Positions 1-7,736 of a DNA stretch of 26,662 nt are shown here, in pieces. How positions within the stretch are numbered: the stretch's first letter is position 1; every line of letters begins with the position of its first letter. The stretch is from CAVHXA01 sp963639765 (GTDB taxonomy: Bacteria > Bacillota > Clostridia > Oscillospirales > Oscillospiraceae), in the NCBI GenBank assembly GCA_963639765.1, contig CAVHXA010000024.1, positions 1-26,662 on the forward strand. The letters run 5' to 3'. The translations under genes and the position numbers were made by a program. Below the pieces are notes generated by a model. The model had not been told where the DNA came from. It made no database searches and worked only from the letters and a program-made list of their open reading frames with translations.

Positions 1-85
1 GCCATCAAAAGCGCCTCCAATCGGCATTACGCTGAAAGGGGACGCTTTTTGTGTTGCAAGCGATCCAAAATTTTGTGCTGTAACA
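1..85. other. Left edge, coding-like but unassigned
   Basis: This is the stretch downstream of the small minus-strand gene and it runs off the window. No complete gene is visible. Several frames stay open here. The minus-strand frame one base off the neighbouring gene reads without stops from about position 137 to base 1, and a plus-strand frame is also open. This could be the edge of another gene, a dispersed intergenic repeat, or chance. There is no start codon or ribosome site to decide between these. Confidence 0.3.
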
Positions 86-559
86 TCAAAGCCTCGTAAT
101 TTTGGTGATGCGAAACCCGTTTGCCTCGCTACCGGTATAGGTTGCTATCGCAGCAGCTACGGCCGCATCGAATGCGCCACGGTCCACTTCGTGCGGATAT
201 TGTACGCTGTTGGAAACATTAATTGCTTTTGTACCGGGTTGCGACTCGAGTATTTCGAGTTCTTTTGAGATGTTCCCGTTTGCAAGCCTTAGACTAAAAT
301 AGCAGATGATAGCAAGACCCAGGACTAAAAGAAGTGCTGCAATTCCGAACCGTGCTATAGCGGACAGATGCATAACATTATTACCGGTTTCAGCCATGGC
401 ATTTTGTATGCCGGTATACGCATCACTACCATAAGAGTAGCTCATTATGTAGCTGCCAGTAGAGTGGTTAAAAAGGATAAATGCCATGAAAATGGCTATA
501 ACACCGACAATTATCCCCATTACACAGAAGAACTTAGGTACGCTGATTTGGCTTTTCAT
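86..559 (-). CDS. Small two-TM membrane protein, unknown function
   Basis: The product is a 157-aa protein. The start MKSQISV is preferred over a longer frame beginning at 709 because GGAGGG (571-576 on the plus strand) lies 11 bases ahead of it and a promoter lies just upstream. Hydrophobic segments sit at about residues 9-30 and 67-90, separated by a short polar stretch rich in Tyr, Ser and Gly, so it is probably an integral membrane protein. The C-terminal ~28 residues (ending FRITKITRL) resemble the tail of oxaloacetate-decarboxylase gamma-type small subunits, but no other part does, so I do not assign that function. It is transcribed divergently from the large operon. Its promoter shares a ~26-bp element with that of the zinc-ribbon/TPR gene at the far end of the window, which suggests a role in the same system. 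No catalytic motif is visible. Confidence 0.75.
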   Translation of the reverse strand: MKSQISVPKFFCVMGIIVGVIAIFMAFILFNHSTGSYIMSYSYGSDAYTGIQNAMAETGNNVMHLSAIARFGIAALLLVLGLAIICYFSLRLANGNISKELEILESQPGTKAINVSNSVQYPHEVDRGAFDAAVAAAIATYTGSEANGFRITKITRL

Positions 560-596
560 AATAATAGCAACCCTCCGACTGAGATTTGTCACATAT

Positions 597-644
597 ACTA
601 TAACATACAGATGTACAAAAAGTCGCACATAATTTGCATAAATG
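597..644 (-). promoter_or_regulatory. Promoter and upstream box of the small membrane gene
   Basis: Read on the minus strand, there is a -10 TATAGT (602-597), an 18-base spacer and a weak -35 GCGACT (626-621). The -35 lies inside a conserved block covering 619-644, whose minus-strand core is TGCAAATTATGTGCGACTTT. An almost identical block occupies the same position before the gene starting at 26411. The predicted 5' leader is about 30 bases, which suits the start at 559. The weak -35 next to a conserved block suggests an activator-dependent promoter. An overlapping inverted repeat, TTTGCAT-AA-ATGCAAA, lies at 633-648. Confidence 0.6.
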
Positions 645-764
645 CAAAAATTATTTGTTGAAATGTTGCTGAAAAAGCTAATTGCTTGTAAAAATCTGCT
701 GCATTGCATTTATTAGAGATAAGCACGAGCAAATAACATATGCCACGAGGCTGACATGTTAAAT

Positions 765-781
765 TTGTGCAAATTGCACAA
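765..781. promoter_or_regulatory. Perfect palindrome upstream of the operon promoter
   Basis: TTGTGCAA-A-TTGCACAA is an exact 8-bp inverted repeat with a one-base centre. Its centre (773) lies about 58 bases before the predicted transcription start, a usual place for an activator site, although a repressor or looping role is also possible. It shares the core TGTGCAAATTG with the box before the gene starting at 26411. No regulator gene is recognisable in the window. Confidence 0.5.
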
Positions 782-795
782 TTACCATACATCCA

Positions 796-824
796 TTGAC
801 ATGACAATAAATATAAACTATAAT
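796..824 (+). promoter_or_regulatory. Consensus sigma-A promoter of the large operon
   Basis: TTGACA (796-801), a 17-base spacer and TATAAT (819-824) match the sigma-A consensus at all 12 positions. The predicted start is near 831, giving a 5' leader of about 175 bases before the first gene at 1008. I see no recognisable riboswitch or strong terminator hairpin in that leader. The rest of 560-1007 holds only this promoter, the palindrome at 765-781 and the divergent promoter at 597-644. Confidence 0.85.
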
Positions 825-1007
825 TGAAGTGCTGGGTTTGAGGTGCAAAACAACATATTCCATTAAGCCTACTAGATTGGGATTAAAATAGTAATTTGAG
901 AGTGATAAACAAAGTTATAACGATGTTTCCTCTGGACCTAGAGAGCAAGAAAAAAGACGGATGCTGTAAGTCAAAAGTAATATGCGTTACATGGAGTGGG
1001 GAGTAGT

Positions 1008-2915
1008 ATGCTTTGGTTGGCTTGCGCTGTAGTTGCTGTTTCTTTAATAGTGCTTAGCGTGAAAATATATATAGCGAATGGGAAAGGGGTATTTCGTGTC
1101 GTTTACGCCTTAACTCTTTTGACCTTGGCTGTGTATATTGCCTATATTCCTCCGTTCCACTATGCATACGGACTATTGCCGGGAGCAGTGGCAAATTTAG
1201 TGCATGTGTTGCGCGTTATAACGGTAGATGCCGATATTACAGAAATGTATAGCATCGTAACTAATGGCATTATTAATGGAACAATGGCTCAAGCATATAT
1301 TATTATGCTTGGCATACTGCATGTTCTTTTGCCGTCTGTATCAGCTTTTACTGCAATTACAGTACTTCTTCGCTGTTTTTCTTCAATGCAGATATTCGTT
1401 GTGAATAGACACAAACGTCCTGTTTTTGTTTTTTCGGAGATAAATGAGAGATCGGTACATCTGGCAAAAAGCCTAGAACAACTGAAGTGCGATATAGTAT
1501 TTGCCAACAGCATTGCAGATTCTATAAATAGTAGAATTATAACCAAAAATCCCGTTGTTTACAAAGATGGAGATATAACGGAACTGCCTATAAGAGTGAA
1601 AAATAAAGACAGTTATTTTTTCTGTATTTCGAGTGATGAGAATGCATCACTGGGGAATTTACTGCAAATCACTGAACGCTTTTCGTTATTGGATAAGTCT
1701 GAACAAAAACATATCCATATCTATCAATTTTCTAAAAGCCAAGATTTTTCGCTGTTTGTTGATTCAACAGATAAGGGCGCTATGGATGTGCAATGTATAA
1801 ACGAGTATGATTTATTGATATATAATCTGCTTGACCGCTATCCATTGATGAGATATGGGAAGACTGGGATACATGTTTTACTGTATGGACTTTCAGATGT
1901 ACATATAGCGGCTCTTAAGGCTGTTATATGGTGCGGACAAATTAGTAACTTTTCACTCCGTGTTTCTGCGGTAGGTATCAATATTAAAGACCGTATAGAA
2001 GATCTTCAGATGAAGATTCCGGGTATTTTTACAGGGAAATATGATGTGCACTTTTATGACTGCGCAAATGAAAAGGAAATGGTAGATACGGTTGAATTTG
2101 AATGTGCAGATGCAAATTATATTATTGTTGCTGGCAATACGGACAATACTACATTGGAACAAAGTGTCTCACTTAGAAGACTATTTTATAAAATGGATTC
2201 TAAGAAGGCGGCATGCCCACCAATTTTTTGCTATATAAATGATCCGTCTAAGTTTAATCTTGTACGGAATTTGGCAACTGCTGAATCGAATGCAAAACGT
2301 AAGGTTAGTTATGATTTAACACCATTTGGAAGCTTAGACGAAATTTTCACATACGAAGAGCTTGTGAATTCGCCGCTTGAGAAGTTAGCGAAAAATGTTC
2401 ACCTTGCATATGAAGAAATTTTCTCTGACATTGGCGCCGATGTTGAGAAGGCTTTAGATCGATATAACATATTTGAAGTTAATAAGCGTTCAAATCGAGC
2501 CAGTGCTTTGCATATTAGATATAAGCTGAACATGTTGGGGTTAGACTATACCGGTGATCAGAGTGCTGAGACGGTCCGGTTGGATGACTATTATACGGAA
2601 GATGCCCTGCATGGCATGTCAATTGCCGAACACAATCGTTGGATGGCGTTTCTGGAAACCGAGGGCTGGACTAAGGCAACTATGGAGGAGGTGCTGGCAT
2701 ATCGGAATAGCGGGATTAGTCGAGGACGTCATAACTGCCCAATCCTGAAAATGCATCCATATATTTGCGAATATGAAAAACTAAAGGGAATATCACTAAA
2801 GTTAGAAGGAAAAGACACAACGTTGTACGATAGAGAAATGATTAAAAAAATACCAGATATTCTGAATGATAAATGGAATATTGCTGGGAAAAGATATAAG
2901 ATTGTAAGAAAATAA
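1008..2915 (+). CDS. Membrane protein with RCK/TrkA-like domains and C-terminal RyR domain
   Basis: The product is about 635 aa. The ATG at 1008 is preferred because GGGGAG sits just ahead of it; a GTG at 996 would add four residues. Three hydrophobic segments fill the first ~120 residues (about 3-22, 33-53 and 95-120). Two Rossmann-like segments follow, beginning at RPVFVFSEINERSVHLAKSL and GIHVLLYGLSDVHIAALKAV, in the style of TrkA-N/RCK nucleotide-binding domains of K+ channels. The C-terminus has the RyR-domain pattern, with AEHNRWMAFLETEGW near residues 540-554. TrkA-RyR proteins are known in prokaryotic nucleotide-signal and conflict loci. I infer a membrane sensor or ligand-gated channel, but no K+ selectivity filter is visible. 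It is first in the operon, and the next ribosome site lies 5 bases after its stop. Confidence 0.8.
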   Translation: MLWLACAVVAVSLIVLSVKIYIANGKGVFRVVYALTLLTLAVYIAYIPPFHYAYGLLPGAVANLVHVLRVITVDADITEMYSIVTNGIINGTMAQAYIIMLGILHVLLPSVSAFTAITVLLRCFSSMQIFVVNRHKRPVFVFSEINERSVHLAKSLEQLKCDIVFANSIADSINSRIITKNPVVYKDGDITELPIRVKNKDSYFFCISSDENASLGNLLQITERFSLLDKSEQKHIHIYQFSKSQDFSLFVDSTDKGAMDVQCINEYDLLIYNLLDRYPLMRYGKTGIHVLLYGLSDVHIAALKAVIWCGQISNFSLRVSAVGINIKDRIEDLQMKIPGIFTGKYDVHFYDCANEKEMVDTVEFECADANYIIVAGNTDNTTLEQSVSLRRLFYKMDSKKAACPPIFCYINDPSKFNLVRNLATAESNAKRKVSYDLTPFGSLDEIFTYEELVNSPLEKLAKNVHLAYEEIFSDIGADVEKALDRYNIFEVNKRSNRASALHIRYKLNMLGLDYTGDQSAETVRLDDYYTEDALHGMSIAEHNRWMAFLETEGWTKATMEEVLAYRNSGISRGRHNCPILKMHPYICEYEKLKGISLKLEGKDTTLYDREMIKKIPDILNDKWNIAGKRYKIVRK

Positions 2916-2934
2916 AAAACAGGAGGGTATAGAG

Positions 2935-3614
2935 ATGACAACGCAGACTACAAAATCAGTGGCAGGTATTAAGAAAAACTGACGGTGGAAGAATCCGCTT
3001 TAATGCAGACGAAATTTGAGGCTTATAATGGCAAAGAGGAATACTTGTTTGTCAGCTATTCACACAAGGATACAGAGAAGGTTTATAAAGTACTGAATGC
3101 TCTTTATGATAAGAAATACCGTATTTGGTATGATGAGTCCTGTGAGAACGGCAGTGACTTTCGTGATGAATTACGTCAGAGAATCAAGGATTCTTCAGGG
3201 GTTTTATTGTTTGTATCTTCAGCGTCCATGAATTCACCTTTTTGTGGCATGGAGATTGTAGTTGCACGCGAGTACGGGAAGCGTTTATTCCCTATATATT
3301 TAGAAAGCGAAGCGGTGGTACCTCCAGCGTTTGAAATATTGTTGGTAAATACACATCACAGCACGGCTGATAACATGGATAAGCTTATTAAAGCAATGAT
3401 CCGAGATTTGCCTGAGAACACGATGGACCGCCTAACTTTAAATGGAGGAAGACTAGAGAAGTGTGAAGATAATGGACACAGTATTAATGTTGATGAAGGG
3501 GTACGTCTGATTTGCGCATCTGCTTTTAAGGATCGGAAGCAGCTTAGATATATAAAATTGCCGGAAAGCCTTGAAGAAATCGAACCGAGGCGTTTAGAGG
3601 CTGCAGTAATCTAG
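2935..3614 (+). CDS. TIR-domain protein, 5' part of a frameshifted TIR-LRR gene
   Basis: The AGGAGGG at 2921-2927 serves an ATG at 2935, but that frame stops after 15 codons at 2982. The TIR frame is one base away and opens at the non-ideal GTG 2985. Restoring one A in the A5 run at 2974-2978 joins the two, so 2935 is probably the original start. The TIR domain covers about residues 19-105 from GTG 2985. It shows the strand LFVSYSHKD, a BB-loop-like segment YDESCENGSDF, and SPFCGMEI with the Glu at the usual TIR NADase catalytic position (Glu90 from the GTG). After the TIR the frame enters a leucine-rich repeat and hits a stop at 3614 because of a second shift near 3588-3590. TIR domains of this class often hydrolyse NAD+ or make cyclic ADP-ribose signals; activity here is inference. 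Confidence 0.8.
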
Positions 3615-4597
3615 AGTCCATTGATGTTCCAGAGAAAACACAACGGATAGGTGAAAGTGCTTTCCGGGATTGTGTAAGCCTTAAAAATGTTATTGTTAGA
3701 AATGACAGAATTAAAATCGGTGAGAGAGCTTTTGAAAACTGTTCATCATTACAATCGGTTGTACTGCCGGAAGGACTAACGGAATTGTATGGTGGAGTGT
3801 TTAACTCTTGCAAGAGCCTCAAGATGATAGAACTGCCGAAACGACTTACCATTATTGGGGAAAATGCGTTTTCCGATTGCATAGGACTTGAAAAAATTGT
3901 TGTACCAGATAATGTGACAAAGATAGATGATTTGGTCTTTAATGGATGTGTTAATTTGGCATCTATTGAATTACCTGCTGGCATTAGAAAAATTGGGAAG
4001 AGCGCGTTTAAAAACTGCAAAGCTTTAACGAAAATTACAATCCCAACATCAGTTGTCAGCATTTCAGATGCCCCGTTTAGAGGATGTGATAACTTGAAGT
4101 CGATCCGGGTAGAAAATAAAAATATGTGTTATAAATCCGAGCCAAATAAAAGAGATGGCGATGATTATGTATTGTTCAACAAGAACAAGTCTATATTAAT
4201 TGCTTATCCTGCTAGTAGCCGGGAAGTGCAGTATGATATTCCCGATAGTGTTACAGTGATAAGTGATTGGGCATTTTGCGATAGCAAAAAACTTAATCGA
4301 ATTACGATGCCGGACAGTGTTAATGAGATAGGTGAAGGAGCTTTTTGCAATTGTTCTTTGCTAGATGAAATAGAGATTCCAGATAGCGTAACTAAAATTG
4401 ATGATTGCGCTTTTAGGGGATGCGTGAGTCTTGATACCGTAGTTATTCCAGATTCAGTGAAGGATATGGGATGGGGCATCTTTGATGGGTGCGAGGAGAA
4501 AGTCACGGTTTATTGTAACGAAGGTTCTTATGTGCAGGAATACTGTCACAGAAATGGGATACATGAAGCTCGCATTGAAGAAGTAAACAATAACTGA
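3590..4597 (+). CDS. BspA-like leucine-rich repeat region, 3' part of the TIR-LRR gene
   Basis: From base 3590 a second frame runs without stops to TGA 4597. It encodes about 335 residues of LRR_5/BspA-type repeats, each with the pattern I-x-x-x-A-F-x-x-C-x-x-L-x-x-I-x-I-P-x-x-V. Roughly a dozen units are visible, including a variant unit with YVLFNKNKSILIAYP. The repeat phase continues the LPESLEEIEPR fragment at the end of the upstream frame: adding one G at 3589-3590 gives IEPRAFRGCSNLESI, a normal repeat. This segment is therefore the C-terminal ligand-binding half of one TIR-LRR protein of about 550 aa. Without repair it would need an internal start such as TTG 3785, which has no convincing ribosome site. 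LRRs of this kind usually mediate protein recognition, so a sensor for the TIR effector is a reasonable inference. Confidence 0.8.
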   Translation, partial: AFRGCSNLESIDVPEKTQRIGESAFRDCVSLKNVIVRNDRIKIGERAFENCSSLQSVVLPEGLTELYGGVFNSCKSLKMIELPKRLTIIGENAFSDCIGLEKIVVPDNVTKIDDLVFNGCVNLASIELPAGIRKIGKSAFKNCKALTKITIPTSVVSISDAPFRGCDNLKSIRVENKNMCYKSEPNKRDGDDYVLFNKNKSILIAYPASSREVQYDIPDSVTVISDWAFCDSKKLNRITMPDSVNEIGEGAFCNCSLLDEIEIPDSVTKIDDCAFRGCVSLDTVVIPDSVKDMGWGIFDGCEEKVTVYCNEGSYVQEYCHRNGIHEARIEEVNNN

Positions 4598-5183
4598 TTA
4601 GAAGCACGGAAGAAAGCAATGGCCATTTTGAAAACTCTGTCCCTTTGCGGAGAAGGAGGTTATGTTATCGATCGCAATCGTGACGGTATCTATTACGAAG
4701 ATTTTTGTTTCGTCTGATGCAAACTTTTAGACAGTTTCGAAAAATATTGACTACATTATTATGAATGCTGGCTGCCTAAATGGCAAAGTATATGAAGCAT
4801 TTTGACAAATAGCGAAATAAGCGGCTTATCCCATGCAGAGCAGTCAGCGATTTGTGTATTGTTCAGTATTATGCCAAGGATGACAAGTGCTTAACATTTA
4901 TCGTTAACCAATGTTGTAGTGAATGGTGCAGACTTGCTGGTAGTAGTCAATATTGGATTGATAAGCAAATTACTTCCTCGGTGGCAAGCTTAGTTACACT
5001 AAAGAGACTTATGAAACGTCGATCATATAGGCTAAGTATTGCCTAGTGATGTCCATTGGCATAAATACAATTTTGCAGAACGATTATTTGTTGTATTTTA
5101 AATTAGAGAGGCTAGTCATTGGTATTAGCAATCAAAACCAGTCTTTTTAGATGGTTACATATTTGAAAGGAAGGTTCAAATGT
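4598..5183 (+). other. 586-base gap inside the operon, no convincing gene
   Basis: This is the only long gap in the run of large genes. It holds several tiny open frames. One of 32 codons runs 4619-4717 (MAILKTLSL...DFCFV) and has a poor ribosome site. A strong AGGAGG at 4654-4659 lies only two bases before an ATG that opens a 22-codon frame. A 64-codon frame at 4852-5046 has no ribosome site and an odd composition. None looks conserved or coding. The gap may hold the decayed remains of a gene or an internal promoter for the vWA-tubulin genes. I found no good -35/-10 pair and no terminator hairpin with a T run. Confidence 0.45.
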
Positions 5184-7718
5184 ATGAAAAGAGGTATAAG
5201 TACTTTCATGGCGGTATTTTTGTTGCTTACATGTATGTTCGCAACTGCATCGCAGTCTAAGGCTTCTACCAGGCTAGAAGAGTCAAGAGCAATAGCTATT
5301 GTTTTTGATAATTCAGGTTCCATGTATAAAAACGGAAACCAGGCGTGGTGTCGGGCAACTTATGCCATGGAAGTATTTGCCTCTATGTTGAATGAGGATG
5401 ATATACTGCAGGTTTATCCGATGAGTCCAATCACGGTTGAGAATCAAACCTACACTATGGAAAATCCTTTACAGATAACCGACTCAAAAAAAGCCAGCAC
5501 GATTCGTGACATTTTCACACCGGATGCGGGTGAAACCCCAATTGAGAGTATAGATAGTGCGGCTCAAGGACTGCAGACAATCAACGCAGATAAAAAGTAC
5601 ATGATTGTTTTGACAGATGGAGGCACTTTTTCAAAAAACGGTTCACAGTTAACCAAGGAAAATACACGAAAAGAGCTTGGCAAATGTGTTGAAAAGTACG
5701 CAAGTCCGGCGATGATGGTTATGTATTTGGGGGTTGGTTCTGAGGCGTGTATTCCGGATGCAAGCGAATCAGCGTATTTTGTAAAGAAACAGGCAGCGGA
5801 CTCGGCCGATGTATTGGATACCCTTACGGTAATGTGTAACCAGATATTCGGTCGAGATACTCTTCCACAGAATCACATATCAGGAAATACGGTCGATTTT
5901 GATGTATCAATGAGCAAACTGATTGTGTTTGTACAGGGAGAGAATATTTCAAACCTTAATGTCATAGGAACATCTGTTGGAAGTCAGACTGGTTCTCAGC
6001 AAACAAAATATTCAACCAATGGTGCGGGTGATTACCCGAGTACTCCGGATACTTCATTACAGGGCATGATGGTTACATATTCGGATTGCGCGGCTGATAG
6101 CTACAAAATAGAGTATACTGGAACAGCAACCAGCGTGGAAGTGTATTATGAACCGGACGCTGATCTGGAGTTTATCTTTACTGATTCTGAAGGTAATACT
6201 GTAGCCTCAAATTCACTTTATGAAGGCGACTATAAGGTTAGCTTTGGCATGAAGGATGCGAAAACAGGGAAATTAATATACTCAGATCTTCTTGGGAAGC
6301 CGAAGTATGAGGGCAGTTACTCAATAAACGGTCAGGAATTCCCTATAGAGTGCGAAGGCTTCAGCGGTAGCGTTGATATTCCGCTGAAAATGGAAGATAA
6401 GTTCGAAGCAAACCTGACTGTTACCTATCTAAGCGGCTATACCATATCTAAAGATTCTTCTGACTTTGGTTGGCCTGAGGATGGCATACAGGTCGCGCCG
6501 CGGCCGGCAGGGGATTTGGAAATTGAGATTACCGGCGGCGATGAAGTATACTCTCTTCAAAATTTGGAAGATGGGAATCCATATCTTGTAAAAGTATACT
6601 ACCAGGGAGAACAACTTACTGGTGATGAATTGAAAAACGTAGAATTAAAGTGGGAACCGGAAACCAGCAACGCCGAAATTCAGAAATTCTTTGCTGAGGA
6701 TCACTGGCAATTGCATCTGCGGCATAAAGAACCCGAAGCGCCGCAAAGTACGGCGTGTGGGGAATGTACGGTTACAATCTATGCATTGTACAGTGCGCAA
6801 GGCAGCAGTGATGCACAGGCACAGAACACGCTTACATACAGTATAGATGACGATTTTGCTCCGGTTCAAATAGAACTGGTCGTTGATAGTGATTATATCG
6901 CGATTAAGGACTTAGATGAAAGCAAACCGATTATTGCAAAGCTTACTATTGATGGGGAAATGCTGACATCCGAACAATTTTCGGCTGTTGAGATGAAAGT
7001 GGATAGTAATGGTATAGAATGCAATCTGACTGCTAATGAACAGGACTCATCGTACTCTATAAAGCTTTTGCCAACAAACGGAATTAAAGAAGGAAATTAT
7101 TCAATTAACGTAACGACTGATTTCACTGACAATATTGGGAGAAAAACGCAAAGCGAAGCCGCAACAACGATTACTCTCAGCAATATTCCACTTTGGGCAA
7201 GATGGGCAATAAGAATAATAGTGCTACTTGTTATAGTGCTTTTTGTTTGGAGGATACTCCATATCAAAGTGCTTCCAAAGCACATACATACCTCCAGAAG
7301 AGTCTGTAACATGGTCTTTGATGGGGATGACGTGACCCAATCTACGAATTTTTTGGCGGAAATCAAGAATAAGAGCGTCAAGGTGCAGGGACAATACGGA
7401 GGTAGAAAGATTGGCATTTCAATGGATGTAAAGCCGGGCAGGGAAAGCTATTTATACAAACCAGGCAAGCGCAGGAGCGCGGAGGTTAAGGTTGGTTCTG
7501 TAAAGAAGTTTGGCCCTGCAAAAATTCAAGAGGCCATGATTGGTAGCGCAAAATACATAATCGATGAAGACAGTGGAAAGATTGTTCCCGCACTTTCTAA
7601 CCAAAAACCATTTACGCTGACAAATGGGGCAAGAGTTAAATTTTCCGGTACTGTTATGGATGCCGGAATTGATAAAGATTTCGAACTATCATCACAACTT
7701 AATTTTAAAAAGAAGTAA
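5184..7718 (+). CDS. Secreted membrane-anchored vWA-domain protein
   Basis: The product is about 844 aa. The ATG at 5184 is chosen because GAAAGGAAGG precedes it by about 10 bases and it begins a good signal sequence (MKRG, hydrophobic core to about residue 22); the frame itself opens at 5151. A von Willebrand A domain covers about residues 35-220 with a complete MIDAS: D42-x-S44-x-S46 in DNSGSM, T118 in GETP, and D145 in LTDGG. Several beta-rich, Ig-like stretches follow to about residue 665. A single TM helix comes at about 668-690 (WAIRIIVLLVIVLFVW), then a basic cytoplasmic tail of about 150 residues. The vWA domain is therefore predicted outside the cell and the tail inside. It lies 18 bases before the tubulin-like gene, a pairing seen in predicted FtsZ-like membrane-remodelling systems. 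It may bind a protein partner through metal and transmit this inward. Confidence 0.85.
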   Translation: MKRGISTFMAVFLLLTCMFATASQSKASTRLEESRAIAIVFDNSGSMYKNGNQAWCRATYAMEVFASMLNEDDILQVYPMSPITVENQTYTMENPLQITDSKKASTIRDIFTPDAGETPIESIDSAAQGLQTINADKKYMIVLTDGGTFSKNGSQLTKENTRKELGKCVEKYASPAMMVMYLGVGSEACIPDASESAYFVKKQAADSADVLDTLTVMCNQIFGRDTLPQNHISGNTVDFDVSMSKLIVFVQGENISNLNVIGTSVGSQTGSQQTKYSTNGAGDYPSTPDTSLQGMMVTYSDCAADSYKIEYTGTATSVEVYYEPDADLEFIFTDSEGNTVASNSLYEGDYKVSFGMKDAKTGKLIYSDLLGKPKYEGSYSINGQEFPIECEGFSGSVDIPLKMEDKFEANLTVTYLSGYTISKDSSDFGWPEDGIQVAPRPAGDLEIEITGGDEVYSLQNLEDGNPYLVKVYYQGEQLTGDELKNVELKWEPETSNAEIQKFFAEDHWQLHLRHKEPEAPQSTACGECTVTIYALYSAQGSSDAQAQNTLTYSIDDDFAPVQIELVVDSDYIAIKDLDESKPIIAKLTIDGEMLTSEQFSAVEMKVDSNGIECNLTANEQDSSYSIKLLPTNGIKEGNYSINVTTDFTDNIGRKTQSEAATTITLSNIPLWARWAIRIIVLLVIVLFVWRILHIKVLPKHIHTSRRVCNMVFDGDDVTQSTNFLAEIKNKSVKVQGQYGGRKIGISMDVKPGRESYLYKPGKRRSAEVKVGSVKKFGPAKIQEAMIGSAKYIIDEDSGKIVPALSNQKPFTLTNGARVKFSGTVMDAGIDKDFELSSQLNFKKK

Positions 7719-7736
7719 AACGGAGGAGAAAAGACC

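Noticed and set aside
86..559. Oxaloacetate decarboxylase gamma subunit
   Set aside because: Only the last ~28 residues resemble that family; the length, two TM helices and context do not, and no alpha or beta subunit genes are near.
2971..2982. Programmed -1 ribosomal frameshift site (GAAAAAC before TGA)
   Set aside because: The heptamer is not of the efficient X-XXY-YYZ type, I see no clear stimulatory structure, and a second same-direction break in the same gene makes missing bases more likely.
4852..5046. 64-codon plus-strand frame in the operon gap
   Set aside because: No ribosome site and unusual residue composition; likely chance.
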